The notes: generated from the sequence alone by a model not told the origin. Numbered from the stretch's first letter, positions 9,203-19,234 are shown. The stretch is DNA of 64,000 nucleotides from Hydrogenophilales bacterium (GCA_023258975.1 JAHFRD010000013.1:27589-91588); one strand, 5' to 3'. A program made the numbers and translations.

Positions 9203-10291
9203 ATGCAAACCCTCACTGTCGATCTGGGCGAACGCGCCTACCCCATCCACATCGGCCCCGGCCTGCTCAATCAAGCCGCGCTCGTTCTCCCGCATCTTAA
9301 GCAGAAACGCGCGGTCATCGTCACCAACACCACGGTCGGACCGCTGTATCTGAATCGCCTCAGCCACACCTTGAGCGGCGCTGGCGTACAAGTGGAATCG
9401 GTGGTACTCCCCGATGGCGAGGCCTACAAGAACTGGGAAACCCTCAACACCATCTTCGACGCGCTGCTGACCCGGCGCGCGGAGCGCAAGACCACCTTGA
9501 TCGCGCTGGGCGGTGGGGTCATCGGTGACCTCACCGGTTTCGCGGCGGCCTGCTATCAACGCGGCATGCCGTTCATCCAGGTGCCCACCACGCTGCTGGC
9601 TCAGGTGGATTCTTCCGTAGGTGGCAAGACCGGCATCAACCATCCGCTGGGCAAGAACATGATCGGCGCCTTCTACCAGCCGCAACTGGTGCTGGCCGAC
9701 ATCGACACGCTTGCCACCCTCCCCGACCGCGAGCTTTCCGCCGGCCTGGCGGAGGTCATCAAGTACGGCCTGATCCGCGACCTGCCCTTCCTGGAATGGC
9801 TGGAGGCGAACATGGATAAGCTGATGGCGCGCGATACCGAGGCGCTGACCTATGCGATCTACCGATCCTGCCGGAACAAGGCGGAAGTGGTGGCCGCCGA
9901 TGAGCTCGAATCCGGCCAACGCGCGCTGCTCAACCTGGGCCACACCTTCGGCCACGCCATCGAGACGGGCATGGGCTATGGCGTATGGCTGCATGGCGAG
10001 GGGGTTTCTGCGGGCACCATGCTGGCGGCGGATCTGTCGCGGCGCCTGGGGCTGATTTCCCAGGCCGACGTGGAGCGTATCGCGGTCTTGTTCCGCCGCG
10101 CCGGCCTGCCGGTGGTCGCCCCCGATCTGGGCCACGACGCCTACATGGACTTTATGGGCGTGGACAAGAAGGTGGAGGCGGGGCGCATCCGCTTCGTCCT
10201 GTTGCGCAAGCTGGGTGAAGCCTACGTGAGCGGCGATTACGATCCCGAGGCGTTGCGGGCGACGTTGACGGAGACGGTTGGCGCTTCCTGA
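9203..10291 (+). CDS. aroB: 3-dehydroquinate synthase
   Basis: 362 residues, the usual length. It converts DAHP to 3-dehydroquinate in the shikimate pathway, with NAD and a divalent metal in the cytoplasm. Visible signatures are [13 protein letters not shown], the NAD loop [47 protein letters not shown], and the metal ligands in [12 protein letters not shown] and WLHGEGVS. The ATG at 9203 gives the standard N-terminus [15 protein letters not shown]. aroK, the common upstream neighbour, is absent here and a glycan locus lies there instead. Downstream dgt is separated by a HipBA pair. Confidence 0.97.
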   Translation: MQTLTVDLGERAYPIHIGPGLLNQAALVLPHLKQKRAVIVTNTTVGPLYLNRLSHTLSGAGVQVESVVLPDGEAYKNWETLNTIFDALLTRRAERKTTLIALGGGVIGDLTGFAAACYQRGMPFIQVPTTLLAQVDSSVGGKTGINHPLGKNMIGAFYQPQLVLADIDTLATLPDRELSAGLAEVIKYGLIRDLPFLEWLEANMDKLMARDTEALTYAIYRSCRNKAEVVAADELESGQRALLNLGHTFGHAIETGMGYGVWLHGEGVSAGTMLAADLSRRLGLISQADVERIAVLFRRAGLPVVAPDLGHDAYMDFMGVDKKVEAGRIRFVLLRKLGEAYVSGDYDPEALRATLTETVGAS

Positions 10292-10333
10292 AGGCGGCAT
10301 AACAGAAACAATAGATTTCCTTATCACTGATTC

Positions 10334-10372
10334 ATGCACATAATGGAAACCATGATTTCCGATAACGTGCAT
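10334..10372. promoter_or_regulatory. Nested inverted repeat at the hipB start, likely autoregulatory operator
   Basis: Two dyads share nearly the same centre: ATGCAC (10334-10339) with GTGCAT (10367-10372), and GGAAA (10345-10349) with TTTCC (10356-10360). They overlap the possible hipB start codons. HipB proteins bind palindromes at their own promoter, so an operator is the natural reading; no experiment supports this exact site. Confidence 0.4.
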
Positions 10373-10648
10373 ACAAACCTGAGCCGACTGGGCAGCCGCC
10401 TGCGCGCGGAGCGTCTCATGAGAAATGAACCCCAGGCCCGCTTCGCGACGCGCCTGGGGGTTTCCGTTCCCACCCTGCGCCGGCTGGAGCAGGGCGATGC
10501 CAGCGCCCAGATCGGCCACTGGCTGATGGCGTTGGAGTTGCTGGGCCGCTTGCCGGATGTCGATGCCCTGCTGGCGCCGCGCTACAGCCTGTTCGACGCC
10601 GCCGCCGAGGCGCCAAGGGCACGTCAACGCGCCAGGCGGCGGACGTGA
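10334..10648 (+). CDS. hipB: HipB-like XRE antitoxin/repressor
   Basis: Up to 104 residues with a single helix-turn-helix of the Cro/C1 type: SRLGSRLRAERLMRNEPQARFATRLGVSVPTLRRLEQ, split around ARFATRLGVSVPTLRRLE. As the antitoxin of a HipBA module it would bind HipA and repress the operon. In-frame ATGs at 10334, 10343 and 10352 are all possible; the last would leave the nested dyad mostly as 5' leader. The stop overlaps the GTG start of hipA as GTGA, so the two are coupled. Confidence 0.85.
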   Translation: MHIMETMISDNVHTNLSRLGSRLRAERLMRNEPQARFATRLGVSVPTLRRLEQGDASAQIGHWLMALELLGRLPDVDALLAPRYSLFDAAAEAPRARQRARRRT

Positions 10649-11853
10649 TTCGGCTGGATGTCTGGCTGACCCTGGCCGATGGCGAGCGCCTGCTTGCCGG
10701 GGAACTGGCTTGCGCGACGGCGGATGGCCAGGGCCGCCACGCCAGTGCCTTCCGTTACACACCCGGCTACCTCGACGACCCACGCGCTTTTCCACTCGAC
10801 CCCGCCAGCCTGCCGCTGACACCCGGAGAATTCCAGGGAAGCCAGCTCGAAGCGCCGCTCATGGCGCTGGAAGACGCGCTGCCCGATGACTGGGGGCGGC
10901 GCCTGCTGATCCTGCGCCACGGCCTGCCGCGCGGCCGGCAATCGGCGCCCCATCTGTTGCAAGCCCTGGCCGGCCAGGGCTTGGGCGCGCTGGCATTTAC
11001 CCCGCCGGGTGAAGCCCCACGCCCACATGACGATTCCGCCACGCTGCTCGATCTGGAAACGCTGACCGACGCCGCGCGCCGTCTGGAACAGGACGGCGAG
11101 GTGGATCAGGCGCATCGCCTGCTGCTTGCCGCCGGCAGTTCACCCGGCGGCGCCCGCCCCAAGGCGCTGCTGCTCGATGCGTCTGGCCACTGGATCGCCA
11201 AGTTCTCCAGCCGACGCGACGAAGTGGACATGGTCGGGCTGGAGGCCACCAGCCTGGAACTGGCGCGCCTGGCGGGGCTGGAGGTGCCGGAATTCCGCCT
11301 GGAACAGCTTGCCGGCGGCCACCGCGCGCTGCTGGTGAAACGCTTCGACCTCGCCCCGGCGGGCGGCCGCCGCCACATGTTGAGCCTGCGCGCCCTGTTG
11401 CGGGCGGGTGGCTACTATGTGCTGCGCTACGCCGACCTGATCGCCGCGCTGCGCCGCCACAGCGCGCAACCGGAAATCGACGCGCCGCGCCTGTATCGGC
11501 AGATGGTGTTCAACGCCCTGCTCGGCAACACCGACGACCACCTGAAGAATTTCTGGATGCTGCGCGACTCGCGGGGCTACACCCTTTCGCCCGCCTTCGA
11601 TCTGTTGCCGGATACCGGCGGCCGCCGCGAACACGTCCTCCTGTTCGACCTCTCGCCGCTCCCGCCCGGGCCGGATGGCCTGGCCGAACTCGGGCGCAAA
11701 TGGGGCGTGTCTGGTGCCTCCGGTATTTGCCGGGAAGTGCTGGCCGCCGTTGCCCGGTTCAGCGAAATCGCCAACCAATTTTCCGTTCCCGAGGCCGATG
11801 TCGCGCGCTTCGCGCGAGACATCGACCGTCGCTTGAGCCAAGGTAAAAAATGA
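10645..11853 (+). CDS. hipA: HipA-family serine/threonine kinase toxin
   Basis: 402 residues, starting with GTG at 10645. Expected features are present in order: the N-terminal couple_hipA domain, the activation-like [13 protein letters not shown], the ATP-contact IAKF, the catalytic [12 protein letters not shown], and the metal-binding SPAFDLLP. In E. coli HipA phosphorylates glutamyl-tRNA synthetase and causes growth arrest; the target here is unknown. All key residues visible to me are intact, so the toxin is probably functional. Its stop overlaps the dgt start as ATGA, so the module is wedged seamlessly between aroB and dgt. Base composition matches its neighbours, suggesting old acquisition. 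Confidence 0.93.
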   Translation: MIRLDVWLTLADGERLLAGELACATADGQGRHASAFRYTPGYLDDPRAFPLDPASLPLTPGEFQGSQLEAPLMALEDALPDDWGRRLLILRHGLPRGRQSAPHLLQALAGQGLGALAFTPPGEAPRPHDDSATLLDLETLTDAARRLEQDGEVDQAHRLLLAAGSSPGGARPKALLLDASGHWIAKFSSRRDEVDMVGLEATSLELARLAGLEVPEFRLEQLAGGHRALLVKRFDLAPAGGRRHMLSLRALLRAGGYYVLRYADLIAALRRHSAQPEIDAPRLYRQMVFNALLGNTDDHLKNFWMLRDSRGYTLSPAFDLLPDTGGRREHVLLFDLSPLPPGPDGLAELGRKWGVSGASGICREVLAAVARFSEIANQFSVPEADVARFARDIDRRLSQGKK

Positions 11854-12998
11854 CCGATCACCTCCCGCAGTTGGCACCGCAGTTGGCAATATTCGCGGCC
11901 CAATCCGCCCACACCCGAGGCCGCCGCCACCCGGAACCTGCCGCCGCGCCGCGTTCCGAATATCAGCGCGACCGCGACCGCATCATCCATTCCACCGCCT
12001 TCCGCCGCCTGGAATACAAGACCCAGGTGTTCGTGAACCATGAGGGCGACCTGTTCCGCACCCGCCTCACCCACAGCCTGGAAGTCGCCCAGATCGGCCG
12101 CACCCTGGCGCGCATGCTGGGCCTGGACGAAGACCTCACCGAAACTCTGGCGCTGGCGCACGACCTCGGCCACACCCCGTTCGGCCATGTCGGCCAGGAC
12201 GTGCTCAACGAGTGCATGAAGGAACATGGCGGCTTCGAGCACAACCTGCAATCGCTACGCGTGGTGGACGAACTGGAACAGAAATACGCCGAATTCGAGG
12301 GCTTGAACCTGACCTTCGAGGCGCGCGAGGGCATCCTGAAACACTGCTCGGTGAAGAACGCGGAAAAACTGGGGGAGGTCGGGCGGCGCTTCCTCGAAGG
12401 CCGGCAACCCTCGCTGGAGGCGCAGGTTACCAATCTGGCCGACGAGATCGCCTACAACAACCACGATCTCGACGATGGCCTGCGTTCCGGCCTGATCACG
12501 ATGGAGCAACTACAACAGGTGGACATCTTCGCCCGCCACCTCGACACCGTTCAGGGTCTTTACCCCGCCCTCAATGACCGCCGCCTGATCCACGAAACCG
12601 TGCGGCGCATGATCAACACCCTGGTGGTGGATTTGATCGAGCAGACCCGCCGCAACCTCGCCCAACACCGGCCGGAAAGCCTGGAAGATGTGCGCCGCTG
12701 TCCCCCCTTGGCCGCATTCAGCCCGGACATCCTGGAACAGCATCGGGCACTGAAGCGCTTCCTGTTTCAGAACCTGTATCGCCACTACAAGGTGGCGCGC
12801 ATGAGCGAAAAGGCGCAACGCCTGCTGCGCGAGCTATTCCAGGCGTTCAGCGGTGAACCACGCCTGATGCCGCCGGAACACCGCGCCCGCGCCGACCACG
12901 ACATGCACCGCGCGGTCGCCGATTACATCGCCGGCATGACCGACCGCTATGCCATCCGCGAGCACCGGCGCATTTTTGATATTGAGGAGTTGGCCTGA
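11850..12998 (+). CDS. dgt: dGTP triphosphohydrolase-like HD phosphohydrolase
   Basis: 382 residues. It belongs to the HD-domain dNTPase family that hydrolyses dGTP or other dNTPs to deoxynucleoside and triphosphate. Metal ligands are visible in [15 protein letters not shown] and [17 protein letters not shown], with the later [17 protein letters not shown] supplying the last aspartate. The N-terminus ([27 protein letters not shown]) is typical. It overlaps hipA by ATGA. aroB followed by dgt is a common betaproteobacterial order, here interrupted by hipBA. It converges with the glycosyltransferase ending at 13003. Confidence 0.93.
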   Translation: MTDHLPQLAPQLAIFAAQSAHTRGRRHPEPAAAPRSEYQRDRDRIIHSTAFRRLEYKTQVFVNHEGDLFRTRLTHSLEVAQIGRTLARMLGLDEDLTETLALAHDLGHTPFGHVGQDVLNECMKEHGGFEHNLQSLRVVDELEQKYAEFEGLNLTFEAREGILKHCSVKNAEKLGEVGRRFLEGRQPSLEAQVTNLADEIAYNNHDLDDGLRSGLITMEQLQQVDIFARHLDTVQGLYPALNDRRLIHETVRRMINTLVVDLIEQTRRNLAQHRPESLEDVRRCPPLAAFSPDILEQHRALKRFLFQNLYRHYKVARMSEKAQRLLRELFQAFSGEPRLMPPEHRARADHDMHRAVADYIAGMTDRYAIREHRRIFDIEELA

Positions 12999-13002
12999 TC
13001 GT

Positions 13003-14091
13003 TCAGGCCAGCAGGCTGTCGTACAGCGCCTCCAGCGTCCGCACCGGCTTGCCGGTGAAATCCCGCTCCACCCGCGACCTTGCCTGCTTGCCGAGGCTTT
13101 CCCTGAGCGCGGGGTCGTCCACCAGAAGCCGCACCTTTTCGGCCAGCGCGGCGACATCGCCGGGTTCCACCAGCAAGCCGTTCACACCATCCTCGATGAC
13201 TTCGGGGATGCCGCCGACCCGCGTGGCCACCAGGGGCCGACCGGCCACGCCGGCCTCGATGCAGACCAGGCCGAAGGGCTCCTGCCAGCACGAGGGCGCG
13301 ACGATGATGTCCGAGGTGCGGTAGATGTCCTCGATCTGCCCGACATAGCCGCAATAACGGATGCGCGCGTCGTGGGCGATCAAGGCCAGGAAAGCTTCTT
13401 CCGTATAACTGCCCTCCACCGTGTCTCCCCAGCACTGCCCGGAAATCAGGAAGCGAACATGGTCACCCGCAACCCGCCCCGCCATGTCGATGAAATCCTC
13501 CACGCCCTTGATCTGCTTGATCTGGCCGATGAAGCTCACCACCACCGCCTCGGGCGCGATGCCCAGCGTTTCGCGCATGCTCGCGCCGCCGGTGAAGCGC
13601 GCCAGATCAACCGAGTTGTGGATGACATGGGTCGGGACGCCCTGGGTATCGGAATGCCGCGCCACATAGCCGGAAACCGCCGCGATGGCGCTATACCAGC
13701 GCGCCGCCGGCGCATGGTCGAGGTTGACGGTGTGGTAATGGATAACCACCGGAATGCGGCACAAACGGGCGGCGAGAATCTCGGCGGCCCGCCAGTGATT
13801 GGCCCGATTGACGTGCACCAGTTCCACGCCTTCGCGGCGCAGCCAACGGCAAGTACGCAGGATCGCGCGCAGGTAATTCAGCGGGCCTCTGTACTCCGTG
13901 AGCGGCCCCCATATTTCGTAAGCGATGCCCATGCGGTCGAGATCCGCCTCACCCGGCCCGTGGCCGGACAAGAGCACGATGGGCGTGAACCGTGAACGAT
14001 CCAGTTGCGGCAAGGTGGTGAACAGCACCCGGCTGGCGCCGCCCCAATTGCCCGCCGTGATGGCGAAGTAACAAATTTTCCGTGGCCGCAT
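13003..14091 (-). CDS. Family 4 glycosyltransferase
   Basis: 362 residues of the GT-B fold. The N-terminus reads ICYFAITAGNWGGASRVLF. The donor lobe has VSFIGQIKQIKGVEDFIDMA and the EX7E region EPFGLVCIEAGVAGRPLVAT followed by GGIPEVIEDGVNGLLVEPGD. The ATG at 14091 fits best, as the upstream deacetylase stops at 14096; an earlier start at 14124 would overlap it. It lies last in a three-gene minus-strand set with a deacetylase and a GNAT-like protein, so it probably builds the glycan they modify. Confidence 0.92.
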   Translation of the reverse strand: MRPRKICYFAITAGNWGGASRVLFTTLPQLDRSRFTPIVLLSGHGPGEADLDRMGIAYEIWGPLTEYRGPLNYLRAILRTCRWLRREGVELVHVNRANHWRAAEILAARLCRIPVVIHYHTVNLDHAPAARWYSAIAAVSGYVARHSDTQGVPTHVIHNSVDLARFTGGASMRETLGIAPEAVVVSFIGQIKQIKGVEDFIDMAGRVAGDHVRFLISGQCWGDTVEGSYTEEAFLALIAHDARIRYCGYVGQIEDIYRTSDIIVAPSCWQEPFGLVCIEAGVAGRPLVATRVGGIPEVIEDGVNGLLVEPGDVAALAEKVRLLVDDPALRESLGKQARSRVERDFTGKPVRTLEALYDSLLA

Positions 14092-14095
14092 CGTG

Positions 14096-15121
14096 TCACT
14101 TCCCGCGCGTGGCTGAAAAGCCATCCAGCAGCGCCCTGATCTCCAGCGGAGTCATGGCCTGCCCATTCAATTCCCGCATGAACCACTCGAAATAGCCGCG
14201 CGTCTTGTCCAGAAAGCGCCGCAGGCCGGCTTCGTCTCGCACATACGGCGTGAACCCGGGGTGAACCGAGGGCGAATGGAAGCTGAACACGAAGATGCGT
14301 TGACCGTCATCCAGCATGGAGCGGGTCATGCGTCGCATCTCCGCCAGGGAGTAGTCCTCGGGCGACAGGCGGATGCGCTCGAAAGCGCGCAGGCGCGAGG
14401 TGATGGCCGGCAGGCGCGCCCAGCTCAACCCGGGATGCGTGAGCATTCGATAGAACGGCGCGCCGGCGCCTTTCAGCCAGCCGGCATAGCAGCCGCCACC
14501 GGGCAAACCCAACAGCTTGCGCTCTTGGCCGAACCAGAACGGCTCGGCGCTGTAGCCGGAATAGTCCGGGCCGCCGTCGGCGCTGTAGTCGATCGGCGGC
14601 GCCACGCTGATGTCCACCTCATAACCCAGTTGTTCCAGGATGGCCGCGCTGTTCGGGCCATTGCCGTAGCGGCCCGCCAGGTAGGTGAGTGGTCGCTTGC
14701 CAAAGTTTTCCGCGATGGTGTCGGTGAGCACGCGCAGCTTTTCATATTCCAGTTCGCGCGGCAGGTTGCCGGGGTAGGTATTGGCGCGAGTGAGGTGCTC
14801 GGTCAGCGGCGGCGAGACCCAGGGATGCAGATGCGCGCCGATCAGAGCGCGACCCTCGTCCTGGTAGCGGCGCAGGGTCTCGTAGCCGAGCGGCTGGCCG
14901 GCGATGGGGTAGTCGATGACGTAGTTGGGCACGATACCGAAGGCGTCGAACACCTCCTGGGCGCGGCCGATATGACGCATGTGCTCGACACCGACTTCCT
15001 CGCGCGCGTGCTCGCGCTCCCAGTCGAACTCCTCCTCGGTGTGGATCACCACCGACAGGATGGGCCGGGTGTCATTGGGCAGCCGGATGCGCCGCGCGTT
15101 TGGAAAGAGATCAGAGATCAA
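14096..15121 (-). CDS. Polysaccharide deacetylase family protein (WalW-like)
   Basis: About 341 residues from a TTG at 15121; an ATG at 15163 would overlap the upstream gene by 53 bp and is less natural. The region LSVVIHTEEEFDWE carries the acidic start of the NodB-type barrel, IGAHLHPW supplies a metal-type histidine pair, and later YLAGRYGNG, FVFSFHSPSVHPG follow the pattern of WalW-like deacetylases. These remove acetyl groups from amino-sugars in cell-surface glycans. There is no signal peptide, so a cytoplasmic substrate such as a lipid-linked intermediate is possible. It sits between a GNAT-like acyltransferase and a glycosyltransferase. Confidence 0.8.
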   Translation of the reverse strand: MISDLFPNARRIRLPNDTRPILSVVIHTEEEFDWEREHAREEVGVEHMRHIGRAQEVFDAFGIVPNYVIDYPIAGQPLGYETLRRYQDEGRALIGAHLHPWVSPPLTEHLTRANTYPGNLPRELEYEKLRVLTDTIAENFGKRPLTYLAGRYGNGPNSAAILEQLGYEVDISVAPPIDYSADGGPDYSGYSAEPFWFGQERKLLGLPGGGCYAGWLKGAGAPFYRMLTHPGLSWARLPAITSRLRAFERIRLSPEDYSLAEMRRMTRSMLDDGQRIFVFSFHSPSVHPGFTPYVRDEAGLRRFLDKTRGYFEWFMRELNGQAMTPLEIRALLDGFSATRGK

Positions 15122-15986
15122 GGGCGACGTATTCCGAATACAGATTCTGGATGTCGGCCTCACCCAGGGTGTCGCTGCGGAACACCCGGTTGCGGTAGCC
15201 CGTGAGCACGGTGTGCGGCCAGGCCGGCTTGCCCGGCAACAGGCGCGATTCCACCCGCGTGGTGACCATGCCGGAGAGCAGGAAATGGCAGCCGAGCACG
15301 GGCAGGTAGCGCAGGAATACCTCCGGATTGGTGAAGCCGATGATCTCCGCGCTGGGCAGATTTTTCAGCGTGGCGCGCTTGTAGATCACCAGGCTGCGCG
15401 CCTTGCCCTTGCCGACCGCGAGAAAGCGCAACCAGGGGAAGTGCTTATGGTCGCGGTAGACCTTGAGCGAAGCGGCATCGAGCACGGCTTCCAGGCGTAC
15501 CGGATCGGCGGTCACCCCCGCGCCGATCAAGCGCTGCTGCGGCGCAGGCAGGTTGAACAGCACCGTGCGCGCCGCGTTCATGGGTTTGAACTTGAGGAAC
15601 TTGAGCGATTGCTCCACCACGGCGGTGGGGGATAGATCGGTGTAGTGGAAACCGGGCTGCGAAATCACCGCCATCGCCAGACGCATGCTTTGGGTGCGAT
15701 AGGCGTCCAGCACCATCCAGCTGGTGATGTTGCAGAACTGTTCCAGCTTGCCACGCACCGGATAGGCGCCGTAGATGGCGCCGATGCCACCGACGATGTT
15801 CCCTGCGTTGGGCCCAGATTCCTCGCGGATCAGGAAACCGTTGTTCGGTTTGTCCACGCCCCAGTCCTGGCGGAAGGCGTCGGCCCAGACGTCGGCCGGG
15901 TGGCTGGGGTTGAGATTGGCGTGGAGGAAAGCGCAGAACGCCGGCAAATCCTCGTCGCGGATCGGTTCGAGCTTGGGCAGGGCCAT
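15111..15986 (-). CDS. GNAT-like acyltransferase of a glycan cluster
   Basis: 291 residues from an ATG at 15986. The first 150 residues look like an acetyltransferase (GNAT) fold: LEPIRDEDLPAFCAFLHANL, then a beta-strand and loop VGGIGAIYGAYPVRGKLEQF and WMVLDAYRTQSMRLAMAVI, the place of the acyl-donor loop. The C-terminal half is less familiar. It is divergent from the E1/E2/ACP genes with about 120 bp between. A role in attaching the acyl group made by that trio to a sugar is inference. The exact donor (CoA or ACP) cannot be read from sequence. Confidence 0.65.
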   Translation of the reverse strand: MALPKLEPIRDEDLPAFCAFLHANLNPSHPADVWADAFRQDWGVDKPNNGFLIREESGPNAGNIVGGIGAIYGAYPVRGKLEQFCNITSWMVLDAYRTQSMRLAMAVISQPGFHYTDLSPTAVVEQSLKFLKFKPMNAARTVLFNLPAPQQRLIGAGVTADPVRLEAVLDAASLKVYRDHKHFPWLRFLAVGKGKARSLVIYKRATLKNLPSAEIIGFTNPEVFLRYLPVLGCHFLLSGMVTTRVESRLLPGKPAWPHTVLTGYRNRVFRSDTLGEADIQNLYSEYVALDL

Positions 15987-16107
15987 ATTCAACAGGAGTC
16001 CGTGGGGGCGCCGGGACGTTAGCACAAAGGCCGGAAAAACTGGGGTAAGCTCGCCCCCCAGCCCGTAGGAGCGGACACGCTCCGCCTCCATAAATCACGA
16101 TAAAGCC

Positions 16108-18114
16108 ATGTCCAGCCTCCCGATTCCCGGTTTTACCCGCGATGCCCACGGCAAGCCGATCATCGGCGCCACGCCGGAAGCCCTCTACGCCTACGGCCAC
16201 CTGATCCGTTCCAGCGAACAACTGGTGCTCGACCAGTTCTCGCGCGGCCTCGTCTCCGGCACCACGCATACCTGTCTGGGCCAGGAACTGTGCGCGATGG
16301 CCGTGGTGCGCGCGCTCACCCACCCGGACGACGCGGCGCTCTCCAACCACCGCAATCACGGCCATTTCCTCACTTATTCCGGCGAATTCGTCGGACTGGT
16401 GGCGGAGATCATGGGCCGCGAAGCCGGCGCCTGTGGCGGTCGCGGCGGCAGCCAGCACCTGGTCTGGCGCCACTTCCATTCCAACGGCGTCCAGGGCGGC
16501 ATGACCGGCATCGGCGTCGGCCTCGCCCTGGCGCGCAAGCTGCACGGCTCCGGCGCCGTCGTCGCCGCCATGATCGGCGACGGCACCCTCGGCCAGGGCA
16601 TGTTGTACGAAGCCATGAACCTCGCCTCGGTCTGGGCCGCGCCGTTCCTGGTGGTGGTGGAAAACAACGGCATCTCGCAGACCACCGAACCGCGCCAGAA
16701 CCTCGGCGGCGACATCCAGGCGCGCGGCGCCGCCTTCGGCTTGCAGACCTGGCGGGTGGACGACGCCGCCGAGGATTTCTTCGAACAAGTGGCGGCGGCG
16801 GTCCAGCAGGTACGCGACACGCAACGACCCGGTTTTCTGGTCATCGACACCCGCCGCATGGGGCCGCATTCCAAGGGCGACGACCTGCGCGACGAGGCGG
16901 TGGTCGCCGCCATCCGCGCGCGCGACCCGCTGGCGGCGATGGGACGGCGGCTGTCGGATGCAGTCCGCGCTGAGATCGAGGCGCGCAACGCCGCCTTCAT
17001 CGAACAGGTAAGAGTAGCCGCCGACGCTTCGCCGGAAGCGGTCTACGACGACGCGCCGGAACACATCTTCGACCGCGCCGATGAACTGAAAGGCGAAGCG
17101 CCGACCTATCCCGTGGTGGCCGCTAAAACCAGTGTGCGCCTGGCCATCAACGCCGCTCTGAACCACCTTCTGGCGACGTATCCGGAAACCCTCCTGCTCG
17201 GCGAAGACCTGCACGACCCCTATGGCGGCGCTTTCAAGGTCACCCAGGGCTTGAGCACCGCCTACCCCGGCCGCGTCATCTCGACGCCCATCTCCGAGGC
17301 CGGCATCACCGGCGCCGCCATCGGCCTGGCGATGGACGGTTTCCGCCCGATCCTGGAGATCATGTTCGCGGACTTTTTGTCCCTGTGCATGGACCAGCTC
17401 TACAACCACGCGGTGAAGTTCCCCGGCGTGTTCCCGGACGTGACGGTGCCGCTGATCCTGCGCACCCCCTCGGGCGGGCGCCGTGGCTACGGCCCCACCC
17501 ACAGCCAAAGCCCGGAAAACATCTTCACCGCCATTCCCGGCCTCACCGTGCTCTACGGCAGCCAGCGCCACGACGTCGCCCGCCTGCTGGTCGACGCTTC
17601 CCGGCGCTGGCCCTATCCCACCCTGTTCCTGGAGCACAAGCTGCTCTACGGCGAAACGATGGATAGCGGTGACTTCGAACAGCTCGAAGCCGATCCGGAC
17701 GACCTCGCCGCCCACCTCTTCCCCACCCTGCTGCGCCGCCGCCCGGACGCCGACCTGAGCATCGTCACCTACGGCGGCATGCTGCCGGTGGTGGAGGAAG
17801 CGGCGAAGCGGCTGGAGGACGAGGAAGAGTTGATGGTCGAGATCGTTGTCCCCGCCCTGCTTTCGCCGCTGCCGCGCCGCACCTTGCTGGCGCAACTCAT
17901 GAACAGCGAGCGGGTGGTGATCGCCGAGGAATCGCACCACGAATTCGGCATCGGCGCGGAAATCGCCGCCAGCCTGCTGGAAGCCGGCTTCAAGGGCCGG
18001 GTCTTCCGCATCGGCACGCCACCGGTGCCCATTGCCTCCGCGCGCAGCCTGGAACGGCAGATCCTGCCGGACGCGGAAAAGCTGATCGAAGACATCCTCG
18101 ATAACCTGTACTGA
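16108..18114 (+). CDS. 2-oxoacid dehydrogenase E1, alpha and beta subunits fused
   Basis: 668 residues. Residues about 1-320 are an E1-alpha: THTCLGQELCAMAV, HRNHGHFLTYSG, the thiamine-diphosphate motif beginning MIGDGTLGQGMLYEAMN and ending VVVENNGIS. Residues about 345-668 are an E1-beta: LLLGEDLHDPYGGAFKVTQG, PISEAGITGAAIGLAMDGFRP, TPSGGRRGYGPTHSQSPE, and a transketolase C-terminal domain. It should form a hydroxyalkyl-ThDP adduct from a 2-oxo acid (or a ketose) and pass the acyl group to a lipoyl arm. Fusion of the two subunits and the absence of an E3 gene distinguish it from the usual pyruvate dehydrogenase. Substrate is unknown. It starts an operon with the E2-like and ACP genes. Confidence 0.9.
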   Translation: MSSLPIPGFTRDAHGKPIIGATPEALYAYGHLIRSSEQLVLDQFSRGLVSGTTHTCLGQELCAMAVVRALTHPDDAALSNHRNHGHFLTYSGEFVGLVAEIMGREAGACGGRGGSQHLVWRHFHSNGVQGGMTGIGVGLALARKLHGSGAVVAAMIGDGTLGQGMLYEAMNLASVWAAPFLVVVENNGISQTTEPRQNLGGDIQARGAAFGLQTWRVDDAAEDFFEQVAAAVQQVRDTQRPGFLVIDTRRMGPHSKGDDLRDEAVVAAIRARDPLAAMGRRLSDAVRAEIEARNAAFIEQVRVAADASPEAVYDDAPEHIFDRADELKGEAPTYPVVAAKTSVRLAINAALNHLLATYPETLLLGEDLHDPYGGAFKVTQGLSTAYPGRVISTPISEAGITGAAIGLAMDGFRPILEIMFADFLSLCMDQLYNHAVKFPGVFPDVTVPLILRTPSGGRRGYGPTHSQSPENIFTAIPGLTVLYGSQRHDVARLLVDASRRWPYPTLFLEHKLLYGETMDSGDFEQLEADPDDLAAHLFPTLLRRRPDADLSIVTYGGMLPVVEEAAKRLEDEEELMVEIVVPALLSPLPRRTLLAQLMNSERVVIAEESHHEFGIGAEIAASLLEAGFKGRVFRIGTPPVPIASARSLERQILPDAEKLIEDILDNLY

Positions 18115-18127
18115 CGAGACAACGCTC

Positions 18128-19234
18128 ATGGCCTTCGCCCTCCACGCCCCCCGCGTCAACAACAACGACGACATCGTCCAGGTCATCGCCTTCCGCGTCG
18201 GCGTCGGCGATTTCGTGAAGCAGGGCGACATCATCCTCGACGTGGAAACCGACAAGGCCATCGTCGAGGTCGCCGCCGAAAACGAGGGTTACGTGCTCAA
18301 GCTGATGTGCGCGGTGGACGACAAGGTCGCGGTTGGCGGCATCCTGCTCTGGCAGGGTGAATCCGCCGACGAGCCGGTGCCGGAAGCGCCGGTGGCCGTG
18401 GCGGCGGAGGGCGGCGGCAACGCCCGCCCCACCGCCAAGGCGCGCGCGCTACTCAAGGAACTGGGCCTCGACGCGGCGGCGCTACCCGCCTCCGGCGAGC
18501 GCCTGACGCTGGCAGACGTGGAAGCCTACATGGCCGCGCACGGCATCCAGCGCCGCGACCACGCCCCCGCCGCCACGGTCTCGGCGCGCGAGAGCCTGCC
18601 CGACGTGCCGGGCGAGCTGCGCGACCTCAACGCCGAGGAACGCGGCATGCTGCTCACCGTGTCCTGGCACCGCGATCACGCCGCCGCCACCTATCTGGAA
18701 GTGGAATACGACCCCAAGGACTGGGAGGCGCACGCCGCCGCCTATGCCAGCGAAAACAAGCTGATGCTCTCGCCCCTGCTGCCCTTGCTGGCGTATCGCT
18801 ATGTGCAACTGGTCAAGGCCAGCCCCCGCCTCAACGCCACCGTGGTCAACGGCAAACGCTTCCAGTACCAGCCGGTCAACCTGGGCTTCACCGTGCAGGC
18901 CGGCGAGACGCTCTACCTCACCGTGGTGCGCGACGCCGACACCCTGGACACCAAGCCCTTCATCGAAGCCCTGGGCGAAGTGCAGCGCCACGCCCTCCAG
19001 CGCAAGCTCTCGCGTGAGGAAACCACGGGCGCGACCATCGCCTTCTCCAGCATGGCGCGCTGGAACGTCAGCCGCCACATCCCCATCCTGCCGCCCTACT
19101 GCTCGCTGATGATCGCCCACGCCGCGCCCAAGGGGAGTGGGCGCGCGGTACTGGGCGCCAGCTACGACCACCGCGTGCTGTCCGGCTTCGACGTGGCGCG
19201 GTTGCTGATGGAACTGGCGAAACCGCCCGTATAA
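18128..19234 (+). CDS. Lipoyl-domain E2-like acyltransferase
   Basis: 368 residues in three modules: a lipoyl domain (residues 1-80, lipoylation site K43 in VETDKAIVEV), a peripheral-subunit-binding domain (about 97-135, ARPTAKARALLKELGLDAAAL), and a reduced 2-oxoacid dehydrogenase acyltransferase domain (about 165-368). The catalytic block reads DHRVLSG where E2 enzymes have DHRxxDG: His348 is kept but the aspartate is Ser352. It would accept the acyl unit from the E1 at 16108-18114 and hand it on, to CoA or, given the next gene, to ACP. The altered motif suggests a changed acceptor or reduced activity. It lies 13 bp after E1 and 19 bp before the ACP gene. Confidence 0.88.
   Translation: MAFALHAPRVNNNDDIVQVIAFRVGVGDFVKQGDIILDVETDKAIVEVAAENEGYVLKLMCAVDDKVAVGGILLWQGESADEPVPEAPVAVAAEGGGNARPTAKARALLKELGLDAAALPASGERLTLADVEAYMAAHGIQRRDHAPAATVSARESLPDVPGELRDLNAEERGMLLTVSWHRDHAAATYLEVEYDPKDWEAHAAAYASENKLMLSPLLPLLAYRYVQLVKASPRLNATVVNGKRFQYQPVNLGFTVQAGETLYLTVVRDADTLDTKPFIEALGEVQRHALQRKLSREETTGATIAFSSMARWNVSRHIPILPPYCSLMIAHAAPKGSGRAVLGASYDHRVLSGFDVARLLMELAKPPV

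Noticed and set aside
15445..18261. Minus-strand open frame of 938 codons
   Set aside because: It lies opposite the E1 gene, whose thiamine and transketolase motifs are clear on the plus strand.
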